A stretch of 64,000 bases of DNA from NCBI GenBank assembly GCA_023390555.1, contig JAEWCQ010000038.1, positions 10,748 to 74,747 on the forward strand, in the 5' to 3' direction. The position numbers were made by a program, and so were the translations under genes. The notes under the pieces are model-generated. The model did not search any database, had not been told where the DNA came from, and saw only the letters and a program-made list of their open reading frames with translations. This document shows positions 32,595 to 41,195 of this stretch, piece after piece. Each line of letters begins with the position of its first letter. The stretch's first letter is position 1. The DNA comes from Bacillota bacterium (GTDB lineage Bacteria > Bacillota > Clostridia > Lachnospirales > Lachnospiraceae).

Positions 32595-33160
32595 TTCTGC
32601 TGATTGATAACTACGATTCATTTACTTATAACCTGTATCAGTATATCGGAATCTTTACGGATGAGATCCGGGTTGTCCGAAACGATAAGATCACACTGGA
32701 CGAAATCAGAGTCATGCGGCCGGAAAAGATCGTGCTTTCTCCGGGACCGAAAAGCCCGAAAGAAGCAGGCATCTGTTTGGATCTGGTAAAAGAATTTTAT
32801 GAAAGTATTCCGATCCTTGGCATTTGTCTTGGTCATCAGTGCATCGGAGAGGCACTTGGCGGTACGGTTTCCTACGCAAAAGCGCTGTTCCATGGAAAAC
32901 AGTCCACGATTTCGCATGACGGAAGCAGCGTCTTTTCCGGCATTGATACGCCGATTAAAATTGCAAGATATCATTCGCTGGCGGTACAGCGTGCAAACCT
33001 TCCGGAGGAGCTTAGAATTCTTGCTGAGACAGAGGACGGAGAGATTATGGCGATGCGTCATAAAAAATATCCGGTCGTGGGATTACAGTTCCATCCGGAA
33101 TCGATTTATACCGAACATGGAAAACGGATGATAGAGAATTTCATTAACGGAAAGGCATAG
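32591..33160 (+). CDS. trpG: anthranilate synthase component II (glutamine amidotransferase)
   Basis: Supplies ammonia to TrpE from glutamine. 189 residues: IDNYDSFTYNLYQY, nucleophile Cys in GICLGHQCIGEALGG, catalytic His and Glu in GLQFHPESIYTEHG. ATGA overlap with trpE indicates coupled synthesis of the complex. It could also serve PabB, as in some bacteria with one shared amidotransferase. Confidence 0.95.
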   Translation: MILLIDNYDSFTYNLYQYIGIFTDEIRVVRNDKITLDEIRVMRPEKIVLSPGPKSPKEAGICLDLVKEFYESIPILGICLGHQCIGEALGGTVSYAKALFHGKQSTISHDGSSVFSGIDTPIKIARYHSLAVQRANLPEELRILAETEDGEIMAMRHKKYPVVGLQFHPESIYTEHGKRMIENFINGKA

Positions 33161-33168
33161 GTGATGGA

Positions 33169-33963
33169 ATGATACTGGATGAAATTGTAGCAGATAAACG
33201 TAAGAGGCTTGCAGAACTCAAAAAGCAGGTTTCCCGGCAGGAACAGCGAAGGATAGCGGAGGAGATGATGCAATCCGCGAAAAAGTCAGGAGAGAAAAGA
33301 AGCAGTTTTTATGAAGCGTTGAAAAAGCCGGGTCTTTCGATGATCGGGGAATTTAAGACTGCCTCTCCAAGTCTTGGAGTCATTCAAAGCCGAATTCCTC
33401 TGACTGAGCGGATGGAGGAATACAATGCCTCCGTGGATGCAATTTCCTGTCTGACGGAGGAAGACCATTTTCACGGAAGTGCGGAATATTTAAAACAGAT
33501 ACGGAAGTTGTCAGATCTCCCGATTCTACGAAAAGATTTTATGATCGACGAATATCAAATCTATGAGGCAAAAGCCATGGAGGCAGACGCGGTATTGCTC
33601 ATTGCAGCAATTCTGGATGATACGCAGATGTGTGATTTTTATCAGCTGGCAAGAGAGCTGGAACTGGATGTACTTGTTGAGACACATGATGAAGCGGAAC
33701 TGGAGCGGGCGCTTCTGCTCAATCCACGGATCATAGGTGTCAATAATCGGAATCTGAAGGATTTTACGATTCATCTGGAGACATCAAAAAGGCTCTCGAA
33801 AATGTTACCGGAGGATAAAGTGTTTGTCGCGGAGAGCGGTATTGTAACGGATGACGATGTGCGGTTTTTAAAGGAGTGCAGGGTGGATGCCTTTTTGATT
33901 GGCAGAGCTTTTATGGAAGCGGCAAATCCGAAAGAACTTGCAAATCACTGGAAATCACTGTAG
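33169..33963 (+). CDS. trpC: indole-3-glycerol phosphate synthase
   Basis: Ring-closing TIM-barrel enzyme, 264 residues. Family motifs: MIGEFKTASPSLG (catalytic Lys region), LTEEDHFHGSAEYL, LRKDFMIDEYQIYEA, IGVNNRNLKDF and VAESGI. Starts 8 bases after trpG. Confidence 0.95.
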   Translation: MILDEIVADKRKRLAELKKQVSRQEQRRIAEEMMQSAKKSGEKRSSFYEALKKPGLSMIGEFKTASPSLGVIQSRIPLTERMEEYNASVDAISCLTEEDHFHGSAEYLKQIRKLSDLPILRKDFMIDEYQIYEAKAMEADAVLLIAAILDDTQMCDFYQLARELELDVLVETHDEAELERALLLNPRIIGVNNRNLKDFTIHLETSKRLSKMLPEDKVFVAESGIVTDDDVRFLKECRVDAFLIGRAFMEAANPKELANHWKSL

Positions 33964-33972
33964 GTGAAGCGA

Positions 33973-34617
33973 ATGGATACACAGATTAAAATATGCGGGA
34001 TTACTTCTGAACAAGAGGCGGAATATCTCAATGAGGCGCAGGCGGATTATGCGGGATTTGTTTTCTTTGAGAAAAGTAAGCGAAATGTAACGGCAGAGCA
34101 GGCAGACCGGATACTGCAGAAGCTGGATGTGCGTATCCGTCGGGTCGCGGTAACGGTAAATCCGGATATTGGGCTTGTCAGACAGATAGAATCTGCCGGG
34201 TTTTCCATTCTTCAGATTCACGGAGCGCTGGATGAAGCGGTATTTCGGGAAATCCGGCTTCCAATCTGGCGGGCAGTTAACATTGCAGATCTAAAAAATG
34301 CAGAAGAGCAGATAGAGCGATTAAAGCCGGAAGAGTCAAAGATAACGGGCTATGTGGTAGATGCGGCAAGCTACGGAAGCGGCCGGACATTTTCCTGGGA
34401 GTCATTTCTGGGAAACCGGGAGGCGGAAGAACTCCTGGTACGTTTCAGACGTAAGACCTTTGTTCTGGCAGGCGGATTAAGAGCAGAAAATATAGACGAA
34501 GCAATGGATCTGTTTTCACCGGATGTGGTGGATGTCAGTTCCGGTGTAGAGGGAAACCAGGGAAAAGAAAAAACAAAAATAACAGAATTTGTAAGAAAGG
34601 TGCGGAAACATGGATAA
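33973..34617 (+). CDS. trpF: phosphoribosylanthranilate isomerase
   Basis: Amadori rearrangement step before TrpC. About 214 residues from ATG 33973, preceded by AGGTGAAG; a GTG at 33964 is an alternative. Catalytic Cys in IKICGITSEQEA, FVFFEKSKRNVT, and the C-terminal FVLAGGLRAENIDEAM. It overlaps the start of trpB by 8 bases. Confidence 0.94.
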   Translation: MDTQIKICGITSEQEAEYLNEAQADYAGFVFFEKSKRNVTAEQADRILQKLDVRIRRVAVTVNPDIGLVRQIESAGFSILQIHGALDEAVFREIRLPIWRAVNIADLKNAEEQIERLKPEESKITGYVVDAASYGSGRTFSWESFLGNREAEELLVRFRRKTFVLAGGLRAENIDEAMDLFSPDVVDVSSGVEGNQGKEKTKITEFVRKVRKHG

Positions 34618-35794
34618 GAGATATTATGGAAAATTTGGCGGACAGTATGTAGCAGAATCATTGATGAACACGTTAGAGGAACTGGACCAGGCGTATGAAG
34701 AAGCAATCCGGGATCCGGAATTTATGAAAACCTATCACTACTATATGAAACAGTATGTCGGCAGAGAAACACCGCTTTATTTTGCGGAACGCATGAGCGA
34801 AAAATATGGAACGAAGATCTATTTAAAGCGTGAAGATCTCAATCATACCGGTGCACACAAAATCAACAATGTCATCGGGCAGATTCTTCTGGCAAAGCGC
34901 ATGGGCAAGACGAAAGTCATCGCAGAGACCGGAGCCGGGCAGCATGGCGTGGCGACAGCAACCGGAGCAGCACTTTTTGATATGGAATGTACCGTGTATA
35001 TGGGTGCGGAAGATATGGAACGACAGGCGCTCAATGTACTTCGCATGGAGATGCTTGGAGCAAAGGTAGAAAAAGTTGTATCCGGAAGCAATACCTTAAA
35101 AGATGCGACCAATGAGGCGATCCGAACCTGGGCAAAAACGGCGGAAGATACGTTTTATATCATCGGGTCTGCGGTCGGACCCTATCCGTATCCAAAGATG
35201 GTGAAGGAATTCCAGAGCATCATCAGCAGAGAGGCCAAGAAGCAGATACTGGAAGAAGAAGGAAGACTGCCGGATGTGGTCATGGCCTGTGTAGGGGGAG
35301 GCTCAAATTCGATCGGTATGTTTGCGGACTTTCTGGAAGAGTCGGATGTAAGACTGATCGGCGTAGAGGCTGCAGGGCTTGGAATTGAAACCGGAAAACA
35401 TGCAAGTGCGATGGCACATGGTGAGCCGGGCGTGCTTCACGGAATGCGCTCCTATCTGCTGCAGGATGAGGATGGGAATATCCAGCTGGCACATTCGATT
35501 TCCGCAGGTCTGGACTATCCGGGAGTTGGACCGGAGCATGCATATTTACGCGATACAAAAAGAGCCGAATATGTGTCAATTACTGATGTAGAAGCAATGG
35601 ATGCGCTGATGGAACTGAGCAGACTGGAGGGTATCATTCCGGCAATCGAAAGCGCACATGCCATCGCATACGGGATAAAGCTGGCAAAAGAAATGACGAA
35701 AGAGCAGTGTATGATCATCTGTTTGTCGGGACGCGGAGATAAGGACGTTCACACAATCGCAGACTATCTGGCAGGCAAGGGCTACCAGAATTAA
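34610..35794 (+). CDS. trpB: tryptophan synthase beta subunit
   Basis: PLP enzyme that joins indole and serine. 394 residues, the standard TrpB1 length. PLP Lys84 in HTGAHKINN, catalytic Glu in AETGAGQHGVATA, phosphate loop CVGGGSNSIGMF, and C-terminal LSGRGDKD. Paired with trpA 11 bases downstream. Confidence 0.97.
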   Translation: MDKRYYGKFGGQYVAESLMNTLEELDQAYEEAIRDPEFMKTYHYYMKQYVGRETPLYFAERMSEKYGTKIYLKREDLNHTGAHKINNVIGQILLAKRMGKTKVIAETGAGQHGVATATGAALFDMECTVYMGAEDMERQALNVLRMEMLGAKVEKVVSGSNTLKDATNEAIRTWAKTAEDTFYIIGSAVGPYPYPKMVKEFQSIISREAKKQILEEEGRLPDVVMACVGGGSNSIGMFADFLEESDVRLIGVEAAGLGIETGKHASAMAHGEPGVLHGMRSYLLQDEDGNIQLAHSISAGLDYPGVGPEHAYLRDTKRAEYVSITDVEAMDALMELSRLEGIIPAIESAHAIAYGIKLAKEMTKEQCMIICLSGRGDKDVHTIADYLAGKGYQN

Positions 35795-35804
35795 GGAGGA
35801 GCAT

Positions 35805-36596
35805 ATGAATCGCATTGAGGCAAAATTACAGGAAGTAAAAAAGAAAAAAGAAAAAGCATTTATTACGTATTTAACAGCGGGACTCCCGGATATGGATGGG
35901 ATGAAAGCACTGATCCGTGCACAGGAGGAGGCAGGAACCGACGTGCTGGAGCTTGGAATTCCATTTTCCGATCCGGTTGCGGACGGACCGGTTATTCAGG
36001 CAGCCTCTTATAAGGCAATCTGTCAGGGCGTCAATCTCAAAACCGTGTTTCAGGCGGTGGCTGAGATGCGGGAAGACGGTATCCGGATTCCGATTGTATT
36101 CATGATGTACTATAATACGATACTGCATTATGGTGTGGAACCATTTGTCCGAAAATGTGAAGAGACCGGTGTAGACGGTCTGATTATCCCGGATCTTCCG
36201 TTTGAGGAACAGGACGAGATCGGACAGTATCTTGTCGAAGAGACTTCTCCGATTCTGATTCAGCTGGTTTCACCGGTATCTGCCGATCGTATTCCGATGC
36301 TTCTGGAAGATGCAAGAGGATTTGTATATTGTGTATCTTCGATGGGTGTAACCGGGCAGGCCGCAGAGTTTCATCGTGAAGTCATCCAGTATCTGGAAAA
36401 AGTCAAACAGTCATCTAAGATTCCGGTTATGATGGGTTTTGGAATCCGTACGGCAGCGGATGTGGATGTGATGAAAGATATGATTGATGGCTGCATTGTC
36501 GGTTCCCATTTTATTCAGCTGATGGAAGAAAGTGATTACAATACGGATGTTGCAACAGAGTATATTGAAACTTTTAAACAGGAACTGAATGCATAG
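35805..36596 (+). CDS. trpA: tryptophan synthase alpha subunit
   Basis: Cleaves indole-glycerol phosphate and channels indole to TrpB. 263 residues: catalytic Glu in LELGIPFSDPVADGP, catalytic Asp in GLIIPDLPFEE, and GFGIRTAADV. AAGGAGG precedes the ATG. Confidence 0.97.
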   Translation: MNRIEAKLQEVKKKKEKAFITYLTAGLPDMDGMKALIRAQEEAGTDVLELGIPFSDPVADGPVIQAASYKAICQGVNLKTVFQAVAEMREDGIRIPIVFMMYYNTILHYGVEPFVRKCEETGVDGLIIPDLPFEEQDEIGQYLVEETSPILIQLVSPVSADRIPMLLEDARGFVYCVSSMGVTGQAAEFHREVIQYLEKVKQSSKIPVMMGFGIRTAADVDVMKDMIDGCIVGSHFIQLMEESDYNTDVATEYIETFKQELNA

Positions 36597-36631
36597 ACAT
36601 AGCATGATCAGATAGGAAAGGAGATCCTAAT

Positions 36632-37654
36632 ATGAGAGAGGCAATTGCAAAAGTGGCAGATGGACAGAATCTGACCGAAGAAGAGGCAAAGAGAGTTATG
36701 AATATCATGCTGAGCGGGGAAGCAACGCAGGCTCAGATCGGTGCTATGCTGACTGCTCTGCGTGCAAAAGGAGAGACACTGGACGAACTCGTAGGCTTCG
36801 CTTCCGTACTCCGGGATAAGGCAGATACTATTTCCCCAAAGGTTGAAAACTACATCGATCTGGTTGGAACAGGCGGAGACCGTACATTTACATTTAATAT
36901 TTCCACTACATCGGCATTTGTCGTAGCGGCAGCCGGGCTGCCGGTTGCAAAACACGGTAATCGTTCCATATCTTCGAAAAGCGGTGCAGGAGATGTTCTG
37001 GAAGCTCTTGGCGTCAACATCATGGCAGAACCGGAGAAAGTAGAAAAATGTGTGGAAGAAGCCGGCATTGGCTTTATGTTTGCACAGCTCTTTAATAAGT
37101 CGATGAAATATGTGGGGCAGGCAAGAAAAGAGATGGGGATCCGTACCGTATTTAATATTCTGGGACCGCTGGCAAATCCTTCCCGTGCGAAAAATATGGT
37201 AGTGGGTGTCTATGATGCATCTCTTACGGAGAAAATTGCGCTCTGCATGAGCAGACTCGGTGTGGAACGTGCTTTTGTTGTGGGCGGCAGAGACAATATG
37301 GATGAAATCACGACGACAGATGAAACGGTCATCTCCGAAATCAAGGATGGCAAAGTCACGACATTTACGATTTCACCGGAACAATTTGGATTTGCGCGTG
37401 CGACGCTGGAAGATCTGCGCGGAGGAGAAGGCGCAGAAAATGCGAAGATTACCCGTGCCATTTTAAGCGGAACCGAAACGGGCGCAAAACGCGATATCGT
37501 AGTATTGAATGCAGGTGCGACACTCTATGTCGGAGGGCTTGCAGAAAGTATAGAGTCGGGAATCCGGCTTGCCCAAAAGACGATTGAAAGCGGCAAGGCA
37601 CTGGAAGTTCTGGAAAAACTGATTCAGCTTTCCAATGCGGAGACAGCTGCTTAA
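36632..37654 (+). CDS. trpD: anthranilate phosphoribosyltransferase
   Basis: Transfers phosphoribose to anthranilate, the second step of the pathway. 340 residues: DLVGTGGDRTFTFNISTTSAFV (PRPP loop), KHGNRSISSKSGAGDVLEALG, and VVGGRDNMDEIT. AAAGGAG precedes the start. It comes last in the operon, 35 bases after trpA, instead of after trpG as is usual. It is not fused to trpG. No clear terminator follows before the bioY promoter. Confidence 0.96.
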   Translation: MREAIAKVADGQNLTEEEAKRVMNIMLSGEATQAQIGAMLTALRAKGETLDELVGFASVLRDKADTISPKVENYIDLVGTGGDRTFTFNISTTSAFVVAAAGLPVAKHGNRSISSKSGAGDVLEALGVNIMAEPEKVEKCVEEAGIGFMFAQLFNKSMKYVGQARKEMGIRTVFNILGPLANPSRAKNMVVGVYDASLTEKIALCMSRLGVERAFVVGGRDNMDEITTTDETVISEIKDGKVTTFTISPEQFGFARATLEDLRGGEGAENAKITRAILSGTETGAKRDIVVLNAGATLYVGGLAESIESGIRLAQKTIESGKALEVLEKLIQLSNAETAA

Positions 37655-37697
37655 CAGAAACAGGGAATTGAAAATGTAAACCATATACAAATGAAGG

Positions 37698-37726
37698 TTG
37701 ACAATCGAAAAACCAATGATTATAAT
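37698..37726 (+). promoter_or_regulatory. consensus promoter of bioY
   Basis: Perfect TTGACA (37698-37703) and TATAAT (37721-37726) with a 17-bp spacer. Confidence 0.88.
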
Positions 37727-37756
37727 AACCCATGAAACTACCATGGGTTATTTTTT
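37721..37756 (+). promoter_or_regulatory. BirA-like operator that is also a terminator-like hairpin
   Basis: AACC (37727-37730), a 15-bp centre and GGTT (37746-37749) match the BirA operator layout AACC-N14/15/16-GGTT, extended to AATAACC/GGTTATT. It overlaps the -10 and the transcription start. In RNA the same bases form a tight stem (TAACCCATG/CATGGGTTA) followed by TTTTTT. Repression of biotin uptake by BirA-biotinyl-AMP is the likely role. Confidence 0.7.
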
Positions 37757-37836
37757 GCGGAAATATGCAGAACATGCGTATGCCGAAACGCAGAAATCAA
37801 AGAAAAAGGGGAAAACCTACAGAAAAAGGAGTAAAA

Positions 37837-38382
37837 ATGAGAGAGAAGAAATTAACCATCCGACAGATTGCTATGATCGGTGTGATGACTGCGGTCATCT
37901 GCATTTTGGCGCCATTTTCCATTCCAATTGGAGTTATTCCGGTTACCTTTACCAATCTTGCGGTTTACATTTCAATCTATGCACTTGGAAAACAAAAAGG
38001 GACTTTGAGCTGTCTGATCTATCTGCTGATCGGACTTGTGGGGATCCCGGTATTTTCGGGATTCACAGGAGGACCGGGAAAACTGTTTGGTCCGACCGGA
38101 GGATACCTGATCGGGTTTTTATTTATGGCATGGATTGCCGGAATCTTTATCGACCGTTTTCAGGAGCGGATGTATCTGTGCTTTTTGGGCATGGTGCTTG
38201 GAACGGCGGTCTGTTATCTGCTTGGCACTTCCTGGCTGGCATTTCAGGCATCCATGACATTTACACAGGCACTGGCTGCAGGAGTTCTTCCTTTTATACC
38301 GGGAGATCTGATCAAGATCATCCTGGCAATGCTCATCGGACCTCAGATCCGCAAGGCATTGCGTAAGGCAGGATTGTATTAA
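37837..38382 (+). CDS. bioY: biotin transporter BioY
   Basis: S component that captures biotin for an ECF transporter. 181 residues, six membrane helices, from ATG 37837 with AAAGGAG upstream; an ATG at 37732 lies inside the operator hairpin and is rejected. Family motifs: PIGVIPVTFTNLAVYI, GLVGIPVFSGFTGGPGKLFG, PTGGYLIGF and FIPGDLIKIILA. No energising components are adjacent, so it would use a shared ECF module. Its stop overlaps the ClC gene by 4 bases, tail to tail. Confidence 0.94.
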   Translation: MREKKLTIRQIAMIGVMTAVICILAPFSIPIGVIPVTFTNLAVYISIYALGKQKGTLSCLIYLLIGLVGIPVFSGFTGGPGKLFGPTGGYLIGFLFMAWIAGIFIDRFQERMYLCFLGMVLGTAVCYLLGTSWLAFQASMTFTQALAAGVLPFIPGDLIKIILAMLIGPQIRKALRKAGLY

Positions 38383-39638
38383 TGCGTCTGCTTGTTGATG
38401 AAATTGGTCTTAAATTTGGAATACACGATTTTCTGACTCGGATATAGTCCGAAATAGCCTGAGAGCATATAACTGAACGCAATTGCAAGCAGATAATATG
38501 GCATTCCCTGGTAGCCGAATAATTCAAAGCTGATGAGCAGGGCCGTGATCGGGCAGTTTGTGACACCGCAAAATACGGAGGTCATGCCGACTGCAGTACA
38601 GATGGCAGGCGGAAGTCCTGTGATACTGCCGAAAAGACAGCCAAATGTGGCACCGATAAACAATGACGGAACAATCTCCCCGCCTTTGTAGCCGGCACCC
38701 AGTGTCAGAGCGGTAAAGAGCATTTTTAAAAAGAATGCCTCCGGACGCACGTCACCTGTTATGCATTGGGAAATCACATGCATGCCGGTACCGTTGTAAT
38801 CCTGATTGCCAACGAGCAGGGTCAGAAGGATGATGATACAGCCGCCGGCTGCGGCACGCAGATAAGGATTTTTGATATATTTTTTGTATAGATATTCCGA
38901 ACGGTGCAGCATGACACAGAACAGGATACTGACGATTGCACATAAGATAGACAGCAGAGCCAGCATAACCGCGGTGGAAATGGAAAAGGAAGGTACGTCT
39001 GTCAGCGGAAAGGCCTCCTGTGATGCTCCCATGTAGGTGGCGATGCCATGCGCAACCAGCGCTGAAACAACACAGGGAACCAGTGCAGAATAATGCATGA
39101 TACCAACGCTGACCACCTCCATGGAAAAAATGGCGGCTGCCATAGGTGTACCAAACAGAGCGGAAAAGGCAGCACTCATGCCGGCCATAATCATAAGATG
39201 CTGGTCTTTTTCGTCAAAATGAAATAATTTTCCCAGTGTATTTCCGATACTTCCGCCCAGCTGTAGTGCAGCACTTTCCCGGCCCGCAGAGCCACCGAAC
39301 AGATGCGTTGCAAGAGTGGATATGAAAATCAGAGGAGCCATACGAAGCGGGACTTCTTCCCCGGAATGAATCGCGGAAAGGATGAGGTTGGTACCGGTGT
39401 CCGCTTCATCGTGCAAAACACGATAAAACCAGACAATGAGCACACCACCTGCAGGGAGAAAGAAAATCATCCAGGGATGTGCGATACGTATGGAAGTGAC
39501 CTCGTTCATGGCAAAGAAGAAAGCGGTGCCGACAAAACCGATCAGACAGCCGGACAAAAGAGAAAACAGAACCCATTTGACAGAAGAACGTAATCTCTGA
39601 AGATTGTGTTTTAGTTTATGTTTTACATAGTCATTCAT
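38379..39638 (-). CDS. ClC-family chloride channel/transporter
   Basis: Membrane protein of 419 residues with about ten helices, from ATG 39638 with TTGGAGGAT upstream. The gating glutamate lies in GGSAGRESAALQLGGSIGN (GREGP position, with Glu kept), and the later pore region is YKGGEIVPSLFIGATFG. The conserved selectivity segment GSGIP is not seen in its usual form, so ion preference is uncertain; some relatives export fluoride. It is transcribed alone and convergent with bioY. Confidence 0.88.
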   Translation of the reverse strand: MNDYVKHKLKHNLQRLRSSVKWVLFSLLSGCLIGFVGTAFFFAMNEVTSIRIAHPWMIFFLPAGGVLIVWFYRVLHDEADTGTNLILSAIHSGEEVPLRMAPLIFISTLATHLFGGSAGRESAALQLGGSIGNTLGKLFHFDEKDQHLMIMAGMSAAFSALFGTPMAAAIFSMEVVSVGIMHYSALVPCVVSALVAHGIATYMGASQEAFPLTDVPSFSISTAVMLALLSILCAIVSILFCVMLHRSEYLYKKYIKNPYLRAAAGGCIIILLTLLVGNQDYNGTGMHVISQCITGDVRPEAFFLKMLFTALTLGAGYKGGEIVPSLFIGATFGCLFGSITGLPPAICTAVGMTSVFCGVTNCPITALLISFELFGYQGMPYYLLAIAFSYMLSGYFGLYPSQKIVYSKFKTNFINKQTH

Positions 39639-39669
39639 GATATCCTCCAAAAGTACAGAACCGCATTCT

Positions 39670-39698
39670 ATAGTAGCACCGTAAAAATCGTTTGTCCA
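39670..39698 (-). promoter_or_regulatory. promoter of the ClC gene
   Basis: On the minus strand, TGGACA (39698-39693) and TACTAT (39675-39670) with a 17-bp spacer, 31 bases before the start codon. Confidence 0.65.
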
Positions 39699-39816
39699 GA
39701 AATGAAAAAAGAAGCTTTTAAAAATCGGTGAAAGAATCTATAATAGATAGGACAAGGATGATTAACTGCACAGTGTGCATGCGAAATAAAAAGAGATACG
39801 CAAAGATGGAGGAACG

Positions 39817-40548
39817 ATGACAGAAAATCAGATCAGAGAACAGATATGTGAAATAGGGAGACGTATTTACGAAAAAGGAATGGTCGCTGCAAACGACGGA
39901 AATATATCCGTAAAATTGAACGAAAAGGAATATCTTTGTACACCCACCGGTGTTTCCAAGGGTTTTATGACACCGGAATGCATTTGCAAAATCGCATTTG
40001 ATGGACAAGTGTTAGAAGCACAGAATGGGTTTCTGCCATCGTCTGAGATAAAAATGCATCTGCGGGTTTATCAGAAGAGACCGGATGTAACCGCTGTGGT
40101 TCATGCACATCCCGAATTTGCGACTGCATTTGCGATAGAGGGAATTCCGCTGAACCGGCCGATTATGTCGGAAGCAGTGGTAAGTCTCGGCTGTGTGCCG
40201 ATTGCAGAATACGGACTTCCTTCTACCAGTGAGATACCCGATGCACTGGAGCCTTATCTGTCTTATTTTGATGCCGTACTACTCGAATATCATGGGGCAT
40301 TGACCTGGGGATCAAATCTTACGGAGGCCTATTACCGGATGGAATCCGTAGAACTTTACGCAAGACTTCTATATCGTACGATGCAGATTGGAAACAGCCG
40401 GGAGCTGGATGGCACCACAGTGGCACGTCTGTGTCAGCTGCGTGAGAATGCCGGTATGAGCAATCCGCAGAGTGTCTGTTCGAATCGCAATCTGCATTTT
40501 CAGAGTTGTAAAGAATGCAGCCGCCATTGGATGGAGGAGGAAAAATAG
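39817..40548 (+). CDS. class II aldolase/adducin family protein
   Basis: Zinc-dependent aldolase fold related to L-fuculose-phosphate aldolase, 243 residues. Metal ligands HAHP (VVHAHPEFA) and the later His in LEYHGALTWG; substrate region NDGNISVKL and PSSEIKMHLRVY. A C-terminal tail of about 35 residues holds Cys and His (SCKECSRHW) and is not part of the usual fold. A TATAAT at 39739-39744 may be its -10. Substrate unknown. It is 1 base from the next gene, so they are probably coupled. Confidence 0.85.
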   Translation: MTENQIREQICEIGRRIYEKGMVAANDGNISVKLNEKEYLCTPTGVSKGFMTPECICKIAFDGQVLEAQNGFLPSSEIKMHLRVYQKRPDVTAVVHAHPEFATAFAIEGIPLNRPIMSEAVVSLGCVPIAEYGLPSTSEIPDALEPYLSYFDAVLLEYHGALTWGSNLTEAYYRMESVELYARLLYRTMQIGNSRELDGTTVARLCQLRENAGMSNPQSVCSNRNLHFQSCKECSRHWMEEEK

Positions 40549-40549
40549 C

Positions 40550-40969
40550 ATGGATATGGAAGAAAGAGTAAAAAAAGCTTATGACCTGCATCATAAGGGC
40601 TATAACTGTGCCCAGGCAGTTGTGGGTGCATACAGTGATCTGACGGGTGTGAAAGAGAAGACACTGTTTCAGATATCGGAAGGCTTTGGCGGCGGAATGG
40701 GGGCGATGCAGGATACCTGCGGAGCAGTTACGGGAATGTTTATGCTGGCCGGAATTGTAAACAGTGCCGGTGATGTGGAAGAAAAACTGACCAAGGAAGA
40801 GACTTATGCATTGGTTCGTGAAGTCGCGGAGAGATTTAAAGAGAAGAATCATTCGGCAGTCTGTCGTGAGCTAAGGGGAATCGAAACGGGAGAGGTGTTA
40901 AGAGAGTGTGACGGCTGTATCGAGGATGCCGTCAGAATTGCGGGAGAATATCTTTTTCCTGATTCATAG
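40550..40969 (+). CDS. C-GCAxxG-C-C family redox protein
   Basis: Small predicted redox protein, 139 residues, named after its Cys motif. Cys20 in GYNCAQAV, the glycine-rich centre EGFGGGMGAMQDTCGAVTG, then Cys in VCRELRG and CDGCIEDA. ATG 40550 starts 1 base after the aldolase stop and its ribosome binding site (GGAGGAAAAATAG) lies in that gene. Family function is unknown; redox-active cysteines or metal binding are assumed from the motif. Confidence 0.87.
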   Translation: MDMEERVKKAYDLHHKGYNCAQAVVGAYSDLTGVKEKTLFQISEGFGGGMGAMQDTCGAVTGMFMLAGIVNSAGDVEEKLTKEETYALVREVAERFKEKNHSAVCRELRGIETGEVLRECDGCIEDAVRIAGEYLFPDS

Positions 40970-41082
40970 ATCATCTTATTTCTTTGCGTGTATCCGGAAC
41001 GGAGGCACGCAATTCTTTTTGTAAAAAATGCACAAAAAATCAAACTGAAAATCATCTATCCATACAAAATAATAAAAAAACA

Positions 41083-41162
41083 TTGCTATTTTATCTGGAA
41101 AGTCATATACTTTAATCATCCACCGGAAACGTTACCGGAAACAGTGCCGCAAACGTTGCCGG
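41083..41162 (+). promoter_or_regulatory. mal promoter with tandem LacI/MalR-type operators
   Basis: TTGCTA (41083-41088) and TATACT (41106-41111) with a 17-bp spacer. Immediately downstream, 41123-41162 holds three 12-bp tandem repeats of the form CCGGAAACGTTA, ending in CCGG. Two contain AAACGTT, close to the MalR site GCAAACGTTTGC. A MalR-like LacI repressor is encoded three genes downstream. Confidence 0.78.
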
Positions 41163-41195
41163 GTAGGATAGCATATTATATTAGGAGGATGTACT

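Noticed and set aside
37698..38366. Out-of-frame 222-codon plus-strand reading frame over bioY
   Set aside because: Its translation is Cys/Gly/Arg-rich without motifs, whereas the other frame is clear BioY.
41123..41162. Short CRISPR-like repeat array at the mal promoter
   Set aside because: Units are 12 bp with no spacers and degenerate; this is an operator cluster.
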